A stretch of 64,000 nt of DNA from Chloroflexi bacterium AL-N1 (GTDB lineage: Bacteria; Chloroflexota; Chloroflexia; Chloroflexales; Roseiflexaceae), in the NCBI GenBank assembly GCA_013122435.1, contig WYDT01000011.1, positions 1-64,000 of the forward strand. Direction: 5' to 3'. Numbering within the stretch: position 1 is the first letter of the stretch; each line of letters begins with the position of its first letter. Below are positions 27,640 to 37,203 of the stretch, in pieces. The notes below the pieces were generated by a model. It had not been told where the DNA came from and ran no database searches. It saw only the letters and a list, made by a program, of their open reading frames with translations. The position numbers and the translations under genes are program-made.

Positions 27640-28122
27640 TCACATATCAATACCAAGTTTGAGTGAATAAACCAGATGACCACCAAGCCAACCATCGATA
27701 GCAATAAGTAATACACCAACACCTAGCCGTACGAGATATGCACGCCGCAGCGCATCATCATCAAGAATAGTAGGATTCCGCCGCCGTAGTTGCCACGCCT
27801 GCCAATACACCACCACCACCGCAACCCCAACCGCCGCGTGAGCATTAATCCAACCCAGTGCATCTGTCCGGGGGGTTGCGGTGCCGACCAATTGTCGCCC
27901 CGCATCAATAGTACCTGTCAGCAATGCCGGTATTGTTAGTAACAATCCTAGCCACAGACAATGATATGCTGCTGTTTCAAGTGAACGTTCACCCCGTCTG
28001 AGATAGAGCACTGTTAAAATGGCATTACCGACCAATAAGCCGATTGGTAGATGAACTGTTACGGGATGGAATGGATACATGTATCTAAAACCAGGATACA
28101 GCGACACTTGATGATGTGCCAT
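27640..28122 (-). CDS. DUF2231 four-helix membrane protein
   Basis: The 160-residue protein starts with the DUF2231 signature HPVTVHLPIGLLVGNAIL and has four hydrophobic helices (about 25-42, 52-70, 92-108, 132-150). Conserved His residues in the first and third helices recall haem- or metal-binding membrane proteins, but the family's role is not established. It lies between plsC and the subtilase on the same strand. Confidence 0.78.
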   Translation of the reverse strand: MAHHQVSLYPGFRYMYPFHPVTVHLPIGLLVGNAILTVLYLRRGERSLETAAYHCLWLGLLLTIPALLTGTIDAGRQLVGTATPRTDALGWINAHAAVGVAVVVVYWQAWQLRRRNPTILDDDALRRAYLVRLGVGVLLIAIDGWLGGHLVYSLKLGIDM

Positions 28123-28185
28123 ATCCTGGTTTCCTCGTTTATATGCACTTAATCGTACTTATTATAGCACGACCTCAGGAACACG

Positions 28186-31100
28186 CTACCGCCCTTTTCC
28201 AACAATACTCAACCACCGCTCATGCGGTGCCGGTTGTGATTGAAGATCGACCACAACGGTTTTTTCTTGTTGAAGGGGATCATTACTCAGGATCTGGAAT
28301 CGGCCACGATAGGTTTCATCTGGCATCATACGCATCCAGCGCAGATCAACCTTGAGATCCTGCTTTTCTCCTGGCTGCAGCACACCTTCAATAGCATCAG
28401 TAGACATCCAAACAGTCGTGGCAGGCTGGGGACGCATCTCAATCGCAAGACCATTCGAGATCGGTGTATCACTGCCACAACCAATACTATTTACGTTGTT
28501 TGGTGCACGCTGTAAGCCCACACTCAACTGTGAAGGCAGCGGTGCAAGATCACGATACTGGAATACGATACGTCCATCACTATGCAGCAATACCTGGAAG
28601 GTGTGTGTGGTTGATCCGGTGTGGAGCGGAACATCTTCATAATTCAGCACAAACATTTTGCCTGTATCTGTCGACACATTGCCATAGCGCACTTTCCCAC
28701 CACGTGATGGATCAAGATCAGCACGAAATGGCGCAATCGTATAAAAGGTAAACTCCATATCAGGAAGACATTGACTCATCAATCCATCATAGGCAAGTGG
28801 TTGATTAAATGCCAGCATACCATCGGCAGAAACCAGTGTTTTTGTCACCTGGTAGCCATAGAATGGGAACTTAATACCCAGTGGCACACTTGCATTAAAA
28901 CCATTATCCTCAAGTTTGAGTGTTGGTGCACTCGGCGGCAAATCAACCCATTTATAGGTCGGCCCACCTGGTTCATCACTCCGCCAGATGGCAAACTCAT
29001 CCTTTGGTATTTGTACATTGTAATAAAGAGGACGCGTCCCTGTGTTTGAGATAGGTATCGTAACCTGTGCAGGATCAGCAAGCGAAACACTGCGTGAGAG
29101 GTTCAACGCTGCGGGCGTCAAGCGCGGCTGATCGGGGTCCATCACCAGATTGACTTGTTGATCACCCGCAACCACAACCCGTTGCTCTTTCTCCAAAAAC
29201 GATGGTGCCTTCGCAACAAGGGTGTAGGTGCCGGGTGCGAGTTGCAGGCTGTAAAAACCACGGCTATCGGTAGCAACTGTCGCCCCATTTTTGACCCCGA
29301 CATCGGCCTGTACTGGCGCACCCGTATCAGAGGTCACCTGACCAGTGATGGTGGCCTGTCCTGCTGCAGCGGTCACACGCATCACAATATCGACTTCCTG
29401 TGGCTTTTGGCCCAGGTTTGCACCATAAACTAACAATCGTGCATTGTAGGTTCCGGGGCCAGTAACGCGACTTGCATCCAGTACCACATTGAGTTCTGCA
29501 TTCGCACGATTAGGCATATTTTGCAGAGAAGTTGGCGCGTCTACCCATGGAACATTCACACGAGCACGTTGTACTGCACCATAGGCATCAACCAGTCCAT
29601 GACCATAGACATTGTTGGGACCGTCGGCAGGGTCTTCGCAACGATTATCGTTGATACGACGGGAACTCTCACGCAAAATACGATATGTTTCATCATAATC
29701 ACCAAGCAGCGTTGGATTCGCCGACCAGATGAGCGCAACGACTCCCGAGACTGCTGGTGTTGCCATCGAGGTACCTTGCAGCACCTGATAGGGTGTCTCA
29801 TCATGCGGCATGGTTGAGAGCACGCCCTGCTGAAAGCTCTCATACGTCCCAGGCGCTACAAAATCGGGCTTCAGATCGCCTGCCTTCGAAGGGCCAAGCA
29901 AACTAAATTCGGCAATCTTATTGTTGAAATCGGTTGCCCCCACGGCTACCACATCTGGATAATCACCGGGAGAACCAACCGTACGACAGTTTTGTTGCTT
30001 CAAGGCATCAGTGTTCCCAGCAGCAAAGACGGGGAATATGCCAGCGGCACGCCAGGCTGCCGTATAGCCTGCATACCAAGTATCACCACTAGTACCAGCC
30101 CAGGAGTTATTGACAATCATGGCGCGGAGTTCGGGCCGTGGTTGGTTACCATCACGGCTGGTTGGTGCCAATAGCCATTGTGCAGACGCGATAAGATCGC
30201 CCTCTGTACAGAACGAGCCATTACATCCCTGAGCCGCAATCCATTCTGCGCCCGGAGCCACACCAACCGTAGGACGCTTGGAAGCCACATCGCCAATACC
30301 AATCATGGTCCCCATCGTATGCGTACCATGACCGTTATCATCAAACGGTGTTGCTTGCTCTCCTTGTGGATCAAACCAATTGTAGTTGTGCGAGAGACGG
30401 CCCGATTCGCCATATCCACGGTATTGTTTAAGCAAGCCTGGATGGTCAAAGCGTACACCCGTGTCGATGTTTGCAATGACCACACCCTTACCATTAATTC
30501 CAAAGTCCTGCCACACACGATCCGCATTGATACGTCGAATGTGCCAGCAAACAGGATTATTCGGCTGATCAGGGCTGCAAAGATCGCCACCCTCTGCCTG
30601 GGTTGTGTTCGCAATTGATGGTACGGTGGTTGTGCGGTTGGCACGTACCATGGCGACTTCAGCACGTCCAGCCAGATCCTGTGCATCGGATAGGGTGCCA
30701 TTGACCATAACCGCATTGACGATCCAGAAGGGCTGATACGACAACCCCCGTTCATCGAGTTCTGCCCGGAGATCTCGTTGACTGTCTTCAGCCTTCTTCG
30801 CCAATGTCTCATACACATACTGGCCACGCGCCGCCCAATCTTCGATCTGGTAGGCTGCACTAAGATCAGGTTGCTCATCCAGATACACCAGAAAATCTTC
30901 AGTCATCGCATCTTCCGATTGAAAGTCCTCCACGAGTTCCTGGTCAAGTTGCGCTGACTGCTCAGGAAGGCTAACCTGTTGGAGTTGGGCTGGAACACTC
31001 TGACTCGCAACTGCAGGAGCAGGGGGATAAGCCTCATAGATACTTGGTCGCACGGTACTACCAGAGACATTCGTAAGGGTGATAGCACGCTCGACCTTCT

Positions 31101-31260
31101 GCCCAAGTGGCACAGATACGGCGATAGAGGAGGAACTGAGTTGCCAATCTTCACCATCCGCACGTGATATGTGAGGAATCGATAATGAACTTAGGCCTAA
31201 CAGAAATACAAACACAAGTTGAAGTGGTATTCGATGATGCTGGGTCGTCCTTCGATGCAT
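28186..31260 (-). CDS. Secreted subtilisin-like serine protease (S8)
   Basis: With the ATG at 31260 the protein has 1024 residues; an AAAGG lies ten bases upstream. The frame is open to 31395 but that extension has no signal-like start. A signal peptide covers about 1-34. The catalytic triad is Asp266 (IANIDTGVRFDHPG), His311 (NGHGTHTMG) and Ser498 (QGTSMATPAVSG), with oxyanion Asn416. A carboxypeptidase-regulatory-like beta-sandwich follows at about 655-735, then further beta domains up to about 1000. It is most likely an exported protease. No lipobox or cell-wall anchor is seen. Confidence 0.9.
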   Translation of the reverse strand: MHRRTTQHHRIPLQLVFVFLLGLSSLSIPHISRADGEDWQLSSSSIAVSVPLGQKVERAITLTNVSGSTVRPSIYEAYPPAPAVASQSVPAQLQQVSLPEQSAQLDQELVEDFQSEDAMTEDFLVYLDEQPDLSAAYQIEDWAARGQYVYETLAKKAEDSQRDLRAELDERGLSYQPFWIVNAVMVNGTLSDAQDLAGRAEVAMVRANRTTTVPSIANTTQAEGGDLCSPDQPNNPVCWHIRRINADRVWQDFGINGKGVVIANIDTGVRFDHPGLLKQYRGYGESGRLSHNYNWFDPQGEQATPFDDNGHGTHTMGTMIGIGDVASKRPTVGVAPGAEWIAAQGCNGSFCTEGDLIASAQWLLAPTSRDGNQPRPELRAMIVNNSWAGTSGDTWYAGYTAAWRAAGIFPVFAAGNTDALKQQNCRTVGSPGDYPDVVAVGATDFNNKIAEFSLLGPSKAGDLKPDFVAPGTYESFQQGVLSTMPHDETPYQVLQGTSMATPAVSGVVALIWSANPTLLGDYDETYRILRESSRRINDNRCEDPADGPNNVYGHGLVDAYGAVQRARVNVPWVDAPTSLQNMPNRANAELNVVLDASRVTGPGTYNARLLVYGANLGQKPQEVDIVMRVTAAAGQATITGQVTSDTGAPVQADVGVKNGATVATDSRGFYSLQLAPGTYTLVAKAPSFLEKEQRVVVAGDQQVNLVMDPDQPRLTPAALNLSRSVSLADPAQVTIPISNTGTRPLYYNVQIPKDEFAIWRSDEPGGPTYKWVDLPPSAPTLKLEDNGFNASVPLGIKFPFYGYQVTKTLVSADGMLAFNQPLAYDGLMSQCLPDMEFTFYTIAPFRADLDPSRGGKVRYGNVSTDTGKMFVLNYEDVPLHTGSTTHTFQVLLHSDGRIVFQYRDLAPLPSQLSVGLQRAPNNVNSIGCGSDTPISNGLAIEMRPQPATTVWMSTDAIEGVLQPGEKQDLKVDLRWMRMMPDETYRGRFQILSNDPLQQEKTVVVDLQSQPAPHERWLSIVGKGR

Positions 31261-31596
31261 GCAATTGTCGCCTTTCCAAAAGTGAACAGTCGGCAGATTA
31301 AATAAATGTACAGAGATACCGATTGTGTGGTCAGGCAAAGAACACATATGCGTGTTCCAATGGCGTTCGGCAGCGCCATGTACTGAGCATAGCATCTTAA
31401 GATTAGGGGTGTCAAGTTGTGTGGTTAAGAAGTTATTGAGAAAGCGATGAGAGATATGTAACCGAAAAAATGGCGCCCTAAGCCCATAAAATACATGGCT
31501 GTATAAAGCTTTATATAGCGAAGATATAAACTAATATACAGACTTGAAACGATCACGCTATCAGGTTGATCATCAAGTAAAATAATGAAAATGTAG

Positions 31597-31624
31597 TTGA
31601 CAAAATATATAAATCGTGTATACT
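31597..31624 (+). promoter_or_regulatory. Sigma-A type promoter of the 31760 gene
   Basis: TTGACA (31597-31602), a 16-base spacer and TATACT (31619-31624). The predicted start near 31631 places the 17-bp repeats inside the transcribed leader of the gene at 31760. Confidence 0.7.
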
Positions 31625-31642
31625 TCAAATAATAAGTAAAAA

Positions 31643-31705
31643 AATCACACAACTCTTCCAATCACACAACTCTTCCAATCACACAACTCTTCCAATCACA
31701 CAACT
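31643..31705 (+). repeat. 17-bp tandem repeat, 3.7 copies, in the leader
   Basis: AATCACACAACTCTTCC occurs at 31643, 31660 and 31677, followed by a partial copy of 12 bases at 31694. Copies are identical. The TCTTCC end is complementary to the purine-rich ribosome site (AAGGAAGG) of the next gene. Confidence 0.9.
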
Positions 31706-31759
31706 GTGTGTTTCCACTTCGAATAGGATCCGTTTCTATTTATAAGGAAGGAAAAGTTT

Positions 31760-32470
31760 ATGGAACCCATTATTTTTAATGCGGAGATTGGTGGCGAGGT
31801 GAATGACATTCCGTTAATAGGTGGTGGTACAGCTCAGTACATTCCCGATCAAAACACAATCATCAGACGCATGAGGTTAAAAAACGCAATACCTACGTTC
31901 AATGAGGTACGTATCAGCTCATCTAGTATTATATTTACATCCTGTAGTATGTTCTCGCAAGCCCTAAGTGGAACGATGAATCTCATTAGTGTGTGTGGAC
32001 CTGAGTTTAGTGGTTCTGCTGGCTTTCGTTTAATGAGTCTTGATGATAGAGCAAATGACAATCTATTGGGTGTCTTTTCTCAGGAATTTGCTGCTGAGGT
32101 GGTTAATCCTCTAGAAGTTCAATTCAGGACAATAATCAACGGTTGGTACAATGGTCCTGTTGAGATTGCTGCACATCCATCACCGGGGTACGTTGTACAA
32201 CTTCGTCAAGTTAAACGTGGCGAAATAGAGGGGGGCTATGGTCAGGTACTTTTTGACGATCAAGGTGGTAGTCAATATGTTTTCTCACGCCGAATATATA
32301 GGTACGACAGTAATGAGACTCTACCAGGTGATGAAGTAATGGTTTATCGTGTACTTGAAGTGAATAGACGTGTTGATCACACTGCTGAAGACTACAAGAT
32401 AACCATTGATTTCCGTAGTCAGGCATACTATGTACCAATGGCACAAGACACATTTGTAAATGTCAATTGA
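31760..32470 (+). CDS. Unrecognised beta-rich cytosolic protein
   Basis: The 236-residue protein has a strong ribosome site (AAGGAAGGAAAAG) before the ATG at 31760. I do not recognise it. It lacks a signal peptide or membrane helix. It is rich in alternating hydrophobic residues, suggesting a beta fold, with Gly-rich turns (GGGTAQY, EGGYGQVLFDDQGGSQYV) and two Cys. It ends DTFVNVN. The promoter and the 17-bp leader repeats upstream suggest it is a regulated gene. The MFS gene follows after 95 bases and need not be linked. Confidence 0.65.
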   Translation: MEPIIFNAEIGGEVNDIPLIGGGTAQYIPDQNTIIRRMRLKNAIPTFNEVRISSSSIIFTSCSMFSQALSGTMNLISVCGPEFSGSAGFRLMSLDDRANDNLLGVFSQEFAAEVVNPLEVQFRTIINGWYNGPVEIAAHPSPGYVVQLRQVKRGEIEGGYGQVLFDDQGGSQYVFSRRIYRYDSNETLPGDEVMVYRVLEVNRRVDHTAEDYKITIDFRSQAYYVPMAQDTFVNVN

Positions 32471-32565
32471 TAATGTGTAATTGCCACTAAGACACTTATT
32501 GTAAATAATATTTGTTATGGTCCTATCTTAATGATTAGCTAGGACCATAATTTTATTTAACAGTT

Positions 32566-33824
32566 ATGTCACAGGATACGACAGATCATAGTGCCACTCA
32601 CCGAATGACCTTTTGCTCCTTCCTACGAGCATTGCGAACTCCTTCGTTTGCCCTGCTCTGGAGTGGGCAAACGATTTCAATGCTGGGTGATGATATCTAT
32701 GGGATTACACTCGCGTGGTGGGTATTGGAACAGACTGGCTCGGCAACAGCTATGAGTACGGTGCTGATCTGTTCGATGGTTCCTACTGTTCTTTTTCTGC
32801 TCATTGGTGGCGTAGCAGTAGACCGCTGCCCACGCTTGTATGTCATTTTTGTGGTCGATATACTACGTGCTGTTGTCACCATAGCCGTCGTCATCCTAGC
32901 GTTTACCGAGCAATTGCAGATATGGCATGTGTATATGGCCAGTGTGCTCTTTGGTTTTGCCAATGCCTTCTTTCAACCGGTATTTCAGGCTGTCATTCCG
33001 GAACTGGTGCCACGTGAGATGCTCCTGAGTGCCAATGCGCTGGCAGGGCTAAGTGGACGGGTTGCCGGGATCGCCGGACCAGCCATTGCAGCAGCAATTG
33101 TTGCCCTTGGGGGAACTGCCTTTGCTTTTGCACTTGATGCGGTTACATTTGTGGTTTTCACACTCTGTGTGCTGCCACTCCTGCGCCTGGCTCGACCACC
33201 CAATCCTGAATCACGTACAATGAGTATTCTGAGTGGGTTGCGCGAAGGTTTTGCGACAGTCGCACGTACACCCTGTTATGGATCAGCATCGGGATTTTCT
33301 CGCTCGTAAACGTGGCGCAAAGTGGCCCTTTCAGCGTTGCCATACCTTTTCTGCTTGAGGAGACGCTCAACGCTGGCGTAGCGGTGCTTGGTCTGATCGC
33401 CTCAGCCGCCGCGCTTGGCGCCATGCTTACCTCGATCTGGTTGGGACGGGCAACCCGATTGCGTCGTCGTGGCTGGCTGGCCTATGGTGCCTCCATTATT
33501 GGTGGTTTGATGTCTATCGCATTTGGGCTGCCTATCGGTGTGTCTGGGGTTATTATTGTGGCATTCATCTACGGCATCACCATGTCGGTGTTTGACCTCA
33601 TCTGGACCAATACAATTCAGGAACTGATCCCACGTGAGCAACTGGGACGCGTTATCAGTGTCGATATGCTGGGCTCGTATCTGTTGCTGCCGGTTGGCTT
33701 CCTGCTGGCTGGTTGGGCCACCGAACTGGTCGGGCCAGCAACCGTGTTCATAGGTGGTGGAGTGATCACGGTTGGGTTGGTGCTGTTGGGGTTGGCCCAT
33801 CCCGCAGTCAGAGCGTTGGACTGA
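32566..33824 (+). pseudogene. MFS exporter (enterobactin-exporter-like) with one frameshift
   Basis: The first frame (32566-33309) gives the N-terminal six-helix half, starting with FALLWSGQTISMLGDDIYGI and continuing with NAFFQPVFQAVIPELVPRE. A shift in ACACCCTGTTATGG near 33270 moves the sequence into a frame reading LLWISIGIFSLVNVAQSGP. That frame completes the C-terminal half to 33824, including TIQELIPREQLGRVISVDML. One missing base would restore a protein of about 420 residues with 12 helices. A single indel allows a sequencing error. The family exports drugs or siderophores. Confidence 0.82.
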
Positions 33825-33843
33825 GTTTGTCAGACAAAGTCAA

Positions 33844-33863
33844 GAGCGCCCAAATGGACGCTC
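33844..33863 (-). terminator. Hairpin at the aspS 3' end
   Basis: On the minus strand GAGCGTCC pairs with GGGCGCTC (one G-U pair, loop ATTT), followed by CTTGACTTTG. It lies between the convergent MFS gene and aspS. The T-run is weak. Confidence 0.55.
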
Positions 33864-33898
33864 ATACCACAACAACTCTGTTTATATACTCATTTATG

Positions 33899-35740
33899 CT
33901 AACGATCTTCTGGCACAATCGCCTGGGGATCGAGTGCTGATGGTGCGTCTTTGGTCGCTTCGACCGCCTCCGAAGTCAGTGCGATGTGCAAATCCTTGAG
34001 TTGCCGTCCATCCACGGCAGAAGGCGCACTGGTCATGAGATCCGATGCCTGCTGGGTCTTTGGGAAAGCCATAACTTCGCGGATTGTGCTTTCATTGGCC
34101 AACAACATCACAATACGATCAATACCAGGCGCAATACCACCATGGGGTGGTGCACCATATTCGAAGGCTTCCAACATGTGACCAAACTGTGCCTGAGCTA
34201 CCTCCCGACTGATGCCAAGCAGATCGAACAGTTTTTGCTGGACATCGCGGCGGTGAATACGAATAGAACCACCACCAACCTCATAGCCATTCAACACGAG
34301 GTCATATGCCTTTGCTCTCACCTTCCCTGGATCGCTGTCCATCAATGGAAGATCTTCATCAAGTGGTGCGGTGAAGGGATGATGGACCGCATCCCAACGC
34401 TGTTCATCCTCATTCCAATCAACCAGTGGAAAGTCGACGATCCACGCAAACGACAATACCTCCGGGTCAGCCAGCTCCAGACGATTCGCAAACTCACGTC
34501 GTAGTCGGTCGAGCACTGCGGCAACAATCGCGGGTGTATCGGCGACAATCAGCAGGAGATCGCCCTCAGCACCATTCATTTGCGAGATGATCGACGACAT
34601 CTCTTCGGGAGTGACCTGTTTCCCAAAGCTAGAGCGCGCCTGGTCTGGAGTGGAGCCCTGTTGAAGTGAAGCCCACAAGAGACCTCCCGCACCCATCTGT
34701 TTGGCCAGAGCAACGATTTCATCAAGCTGCTTACGTGAGTAATTCCCGGCCCCTGGTATCCGCAGACCCTTGACCTGCCCACCTTTCCCCAAAGCATTCT
34801 GGAATACAGCGAACCCGCTCTTTGCAAGCACATTGCTAAGACTGACAAACTCCAATCCGTACCGTAGATCCGGCTTATCTGAACCGTACAAATCCATTGT
34901 TTCAGCATAGGTCATGCGCTTGAAAGGTGTGGGAAGCCGCTTATGCGGAGTTACCTCGTGGACCAACTCGGTAAAGAGGCGCTCGATCAGGTTGAGGACA
35001 TCTTCCTGCTCAACAAAGCTCATTTCCATGTCAAGCTGGGTAAACTCTGGCTGCCGATCCGCCCGTTGATCTTCGTCACGAAAACAACGGGCAATCTGGA
35101 AGTATTTGTCATAGCCCGCTACCATTAATAATTGCTTCAGCTGCTGCGGCGATTGTGGGAGGGCGTAGAATTCACCTGGATGCAGGCGACTTGGCACCAG
35201 ATAGTCACGGGCACCCTCGGGAGTTGATTTGATCAAGATTGGTGTCTCGATCTCAATAAAGGCTTCACGGTCCAGAAAGTCACGCATAAACTTAATGACC
35301 CGATGGCGCAGCACCATATTACGTTGCATACGCTCGCGACGCAGATCGAGATAACGATACTTGAGACGTAATGCTTCTTCTTCACCACCTTCTTTGTTGA
35401 TGTATAACGGTGGGTTATGAGCACTGTTGAGAATGTTCGTTGTGACCGCACGCACTTCGATAGCACCGGTCGGGATGTTCGGGTTCATAGAGTCGTCCGG
35501 GCGCATACTCACCAGGCCACGGATTTGTAAGACAAATTCACTCCGTGACTCACTGGCAGATGCATGGGCTTCCGGGGAGGTCGTGGAATCGAAAACAACC
35601 TGAGTAATTCCATAACGGTCACGCAAATCAAGAAAGATCAAAGGTCCATGGTCACGGCGGCGATGAACCCAACCGGCAAGTTGTACCTCCTGCCCGGCGT
35701 GTTCAGCATTCAGATCACCACAGGTGTGGGTGCGATACAT
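33899..35740 (-). CDS. aspS: Aspartyl-tRNA synthetase
   Basis: The 613-residue class II enzyme charges tRNA-Asp (or tRNA-Asp and tRNA-Asn). It has the OB-fold anticodon domain at the N-terminus ([20 protein letters not shown]), motif 2 ([20 protein letters not shown]) and motif 3 ([17 protein letters not shown]). The bacterial GAD insertion domain lies around residues 300-420. Length is in the bacterial range. Whether it also charges tRNA-Asn cannot be settled here because no gat genes are in the window. Confidence 0.96.
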   Translation of the reverse strand: MYRTHTCGDLNAEHAGQEVQLAGWVHRRRDHGPLIFLDLRDRYGITQVVFDSTTSPEAHASASESRSEFVLQIRGLVSMRPDDSMNPNIPTGAIEVRAVTTNILNSAHNPPLYINKEGGEEEALRLKYRYLDLRRERMQRNMVLRHRVIKFMRDFLDREAFIEIETPILIKSTPEGARDYLVPSRLHPGEFYALPQSPQQLKQLLMVAGYDKYFQIARCFRDEDQRADRQPEFTQLDMEMSFVEQEDVLNLIERLFTELVHEVTPHKRLPTPFKRMTYAETMDLYGSDKPDLRYGLEFVSLSNVLAKSGFAVFQNALGKGGQVKGLRIPGAGNYSRKQLDEIVALAKQMGAGGLLWASLQQGSTPDQARSSFGKQVTPEEMSSIISQMNGAEGDLLLIVADTPAIVAAVLDRLRREFANRLELADPEVLSFAWIVDFPLVDWNEDEQRWDAVHHPFTAPLDEDLPLMDSDPGKVRAKAYDLVLNGYEVGGGSIRIHRRDVQQKLFDLLGISREVAQAQFGHMLEAFEYGAPPHGGIAPGIDRIVMLLANESTIREVMAFPKTQQASDLMTSAPSAVDGRQLKDLHIALTSEAVEATKDAPSALDPQAIVPEDR

Positions 35741-35978
35741 GCAAACTCCTCATACATAACGTGATACATCTATCATTCCGCAGGTCGTAACGTTAAACAA
35801 CCATATCAGCACAAAAATCGTGACAGATTGTCGTAGCGCCTACTACCAATCGATGTGTCGATTATAATTTCCGCAGTATTATACAAGTATCTGCGTAAGT
35901 AGCAAAGCCGTCATTTGACCACCGCATTGCATCATTTTAGAATATCCGACATACAACTGGTTAGAAAGACCCTCAAGT

Positions 35979-36719
35979 ATGCATCATATTACCATTCGCG
36001 GTGTGCGTATCGATGATGTTACCTATGCTGACGTCACTGATTGTATTACAGGCTACATTGCTGATGGACACCCTCATCATATTGTGACGGTGAATCCTGA
36101 ATTTATCATGGAGGCCCAACACAATGAGCCTTTCCGACATGTATTAGAGCAAGCCGATCTGGCGACACCGGATGGCTTTGGGTTGATGCTTGTGTCCCGT
36201 TGGCGCAAAACCCCGCTGCGTATGCGCGTGACGGGGGTTGATCTGGTGACACATCTCACCGCAGCGGCTGCCCAGCGGGGCTGGTCGATCTTTTTTCTTG
36301 GTGCTGCTCCCGGTGTTGCCGAACAAGCGGCAGCAATCCTTTCACAATCCACCCCCGGATTGAATATAGTTGGTTGCTATGCCGGGTCGCCATATCCCAA
36401 TGAGGAGCAGCACATCCACACACTTATTAGACAGACCCAGCCGGATATTCTCTTTGTTGCATATGGAACACCCGCACAAGAGTTATGGATCGCACGAAAT
36501 CGCACGGCATTACATGCTTCGGTGATGATCGGGGTTGGGGGGGCATTTGACTTTATCGCCGGTGTATCACCACGTGCACCATTGTGGGTCCAAAAGATAG
36601 GCATGGAGTGGTTGTATCGTTTGATCAAGCAACCATGGCGGTGGCGGCGTATGATGCTGGCAGTACCCCTGTTTTTGTGGTCTGCGCTCCGTGAGCGTAC
36701 TACATCGGCGCAAGAATAG
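35979..36719 (+). CDS. WecG/TagA/CpsF-family glycosyltransferase
   Basis: The 246-residue protein has the family start VRIDDVTYADVTDCITGYI, the conserved TVNPEFIMEAQ and LATPDGFGLMLVSRW segments and the RVTGVDLV motif. The C-terminal half has VAYGTPAQELWIARNR and GVGGAFDFIAGVSPRAP. Such GT26 enzymes transfer an amino sugar to an undecaprenyl-linked acceptor in surface polymer synthesis. The C-terminal tail (WLYRLIKQPWRWRRMM) is basic and probably associates with the membrane. It stands alone on the plus strand. Confidence 0.9.
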   Translation: MHHITIRGVRIDDVTYADVTDCITGYIADGHPHHIVTVNPEFIMEAQHNEPFRHVLEQADLATPDGFGLMLVSRWRKTPLRMRVTGVDLVTHLTAAAAQRGWSIFFLGAAPGVAEQAAAILSQSTPGLNIVGCYAGSPYPNEEQHIHTLIRQTQPDILFVAYGTPAQELWIARNRTALHASVMIGVGGAFDFIAGVSPRAPLWVQKIGMEWLYRLIKQPWRWRRMMLAVPLFLWSALRERTTSAQE

Positions 36720-37203
36720 TCAGAGTAATACATTTGCCTATTTGTAATGTATGAACCAAACATAGTTTTGTATGTAAAGCTCTGTATGGAATTATGGTAT
36801 ACTACACATTAGTAAAGTTTATGCACCTATGACCCCTGATTGGTCATCAATAGCTATGTGTGAGATGGTGTCTGACCCCGATTGGTCATCAATAGCTATG
36901 TGTGAGATGGTGTCTGACCCCGATTGGTCATCGTAGATAGAGCAATGTGCTTAATGCTTATATACTTTTTTACTTGCTAGAGTGTAATCATATTGTGCTT
37001 CATTAACATAATACGATTATTATAACTCATAGCAAAGTAAGAACTTTGTTTTGTCTTGGGTGGCACTCTAAGTGGTTCTGCGATAGACAACCTCTGTATG
37101 TTGTTAGCAAGTAAGCATGTTAGGTGTGATTCACGGAAGATTGTTTGTTTAGTATAATCTGGAGATGGCCACATATCTTTGTGTATTTTTGAGGAGAACA
37201 ACC
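36720..37203. other. Intergenic region with 42-bp tandem repeats
   Basis: About 480 bases before the PAS-PAS-STAS gene. It holds TTATGGTATACTAC (an extended -10-like element, 36792-36805), the tandem repeats at 36831-36932 and no recognisable gene. Confidence 0.6.
36831..36932 (+). repeat. 42/43-bp tandem repeat, about 2.4 copies
   Basis: The unit starts GACCCC(T)GATTGGTCATCA and ends GAGATGGTGTCT. Copies begin at 36831 (43 bp, one extra T), 36874 (42 bp) and 36916 (first 17 bases only). They are otherwise identical. Each unit carries imperfect GACC...GGTC dyad symmetry. Confidence 0.9.

Larger units (their letters stand above)
31261..31759. other. Intergenic region with promoter and tandem repeats
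   Basis: About 500 bases between divergent genes. It holds the subtilase upstream region and a plus-strand promoter at 31597-31624 followed by 17-bp tandem repeats (separate entries). No gene is seen. Confidence 0.6.

Noticed and set aside
31261-31395. 45-residue N-terminal extension of the subtilase
   Set aside because: It lacks a signal-like start, whereas the ATG at 31260 opens a proper signal peptide.
31643-31705. CRISPR-like array
   Set aside because: The 17-bp units are contiguous with no spacers, and no cas gene is present.
36831-36932. CRISPR-like array or IS end
   Set aside because: Units are directly joined without spacers; no transposase or target-site duplication is seen.
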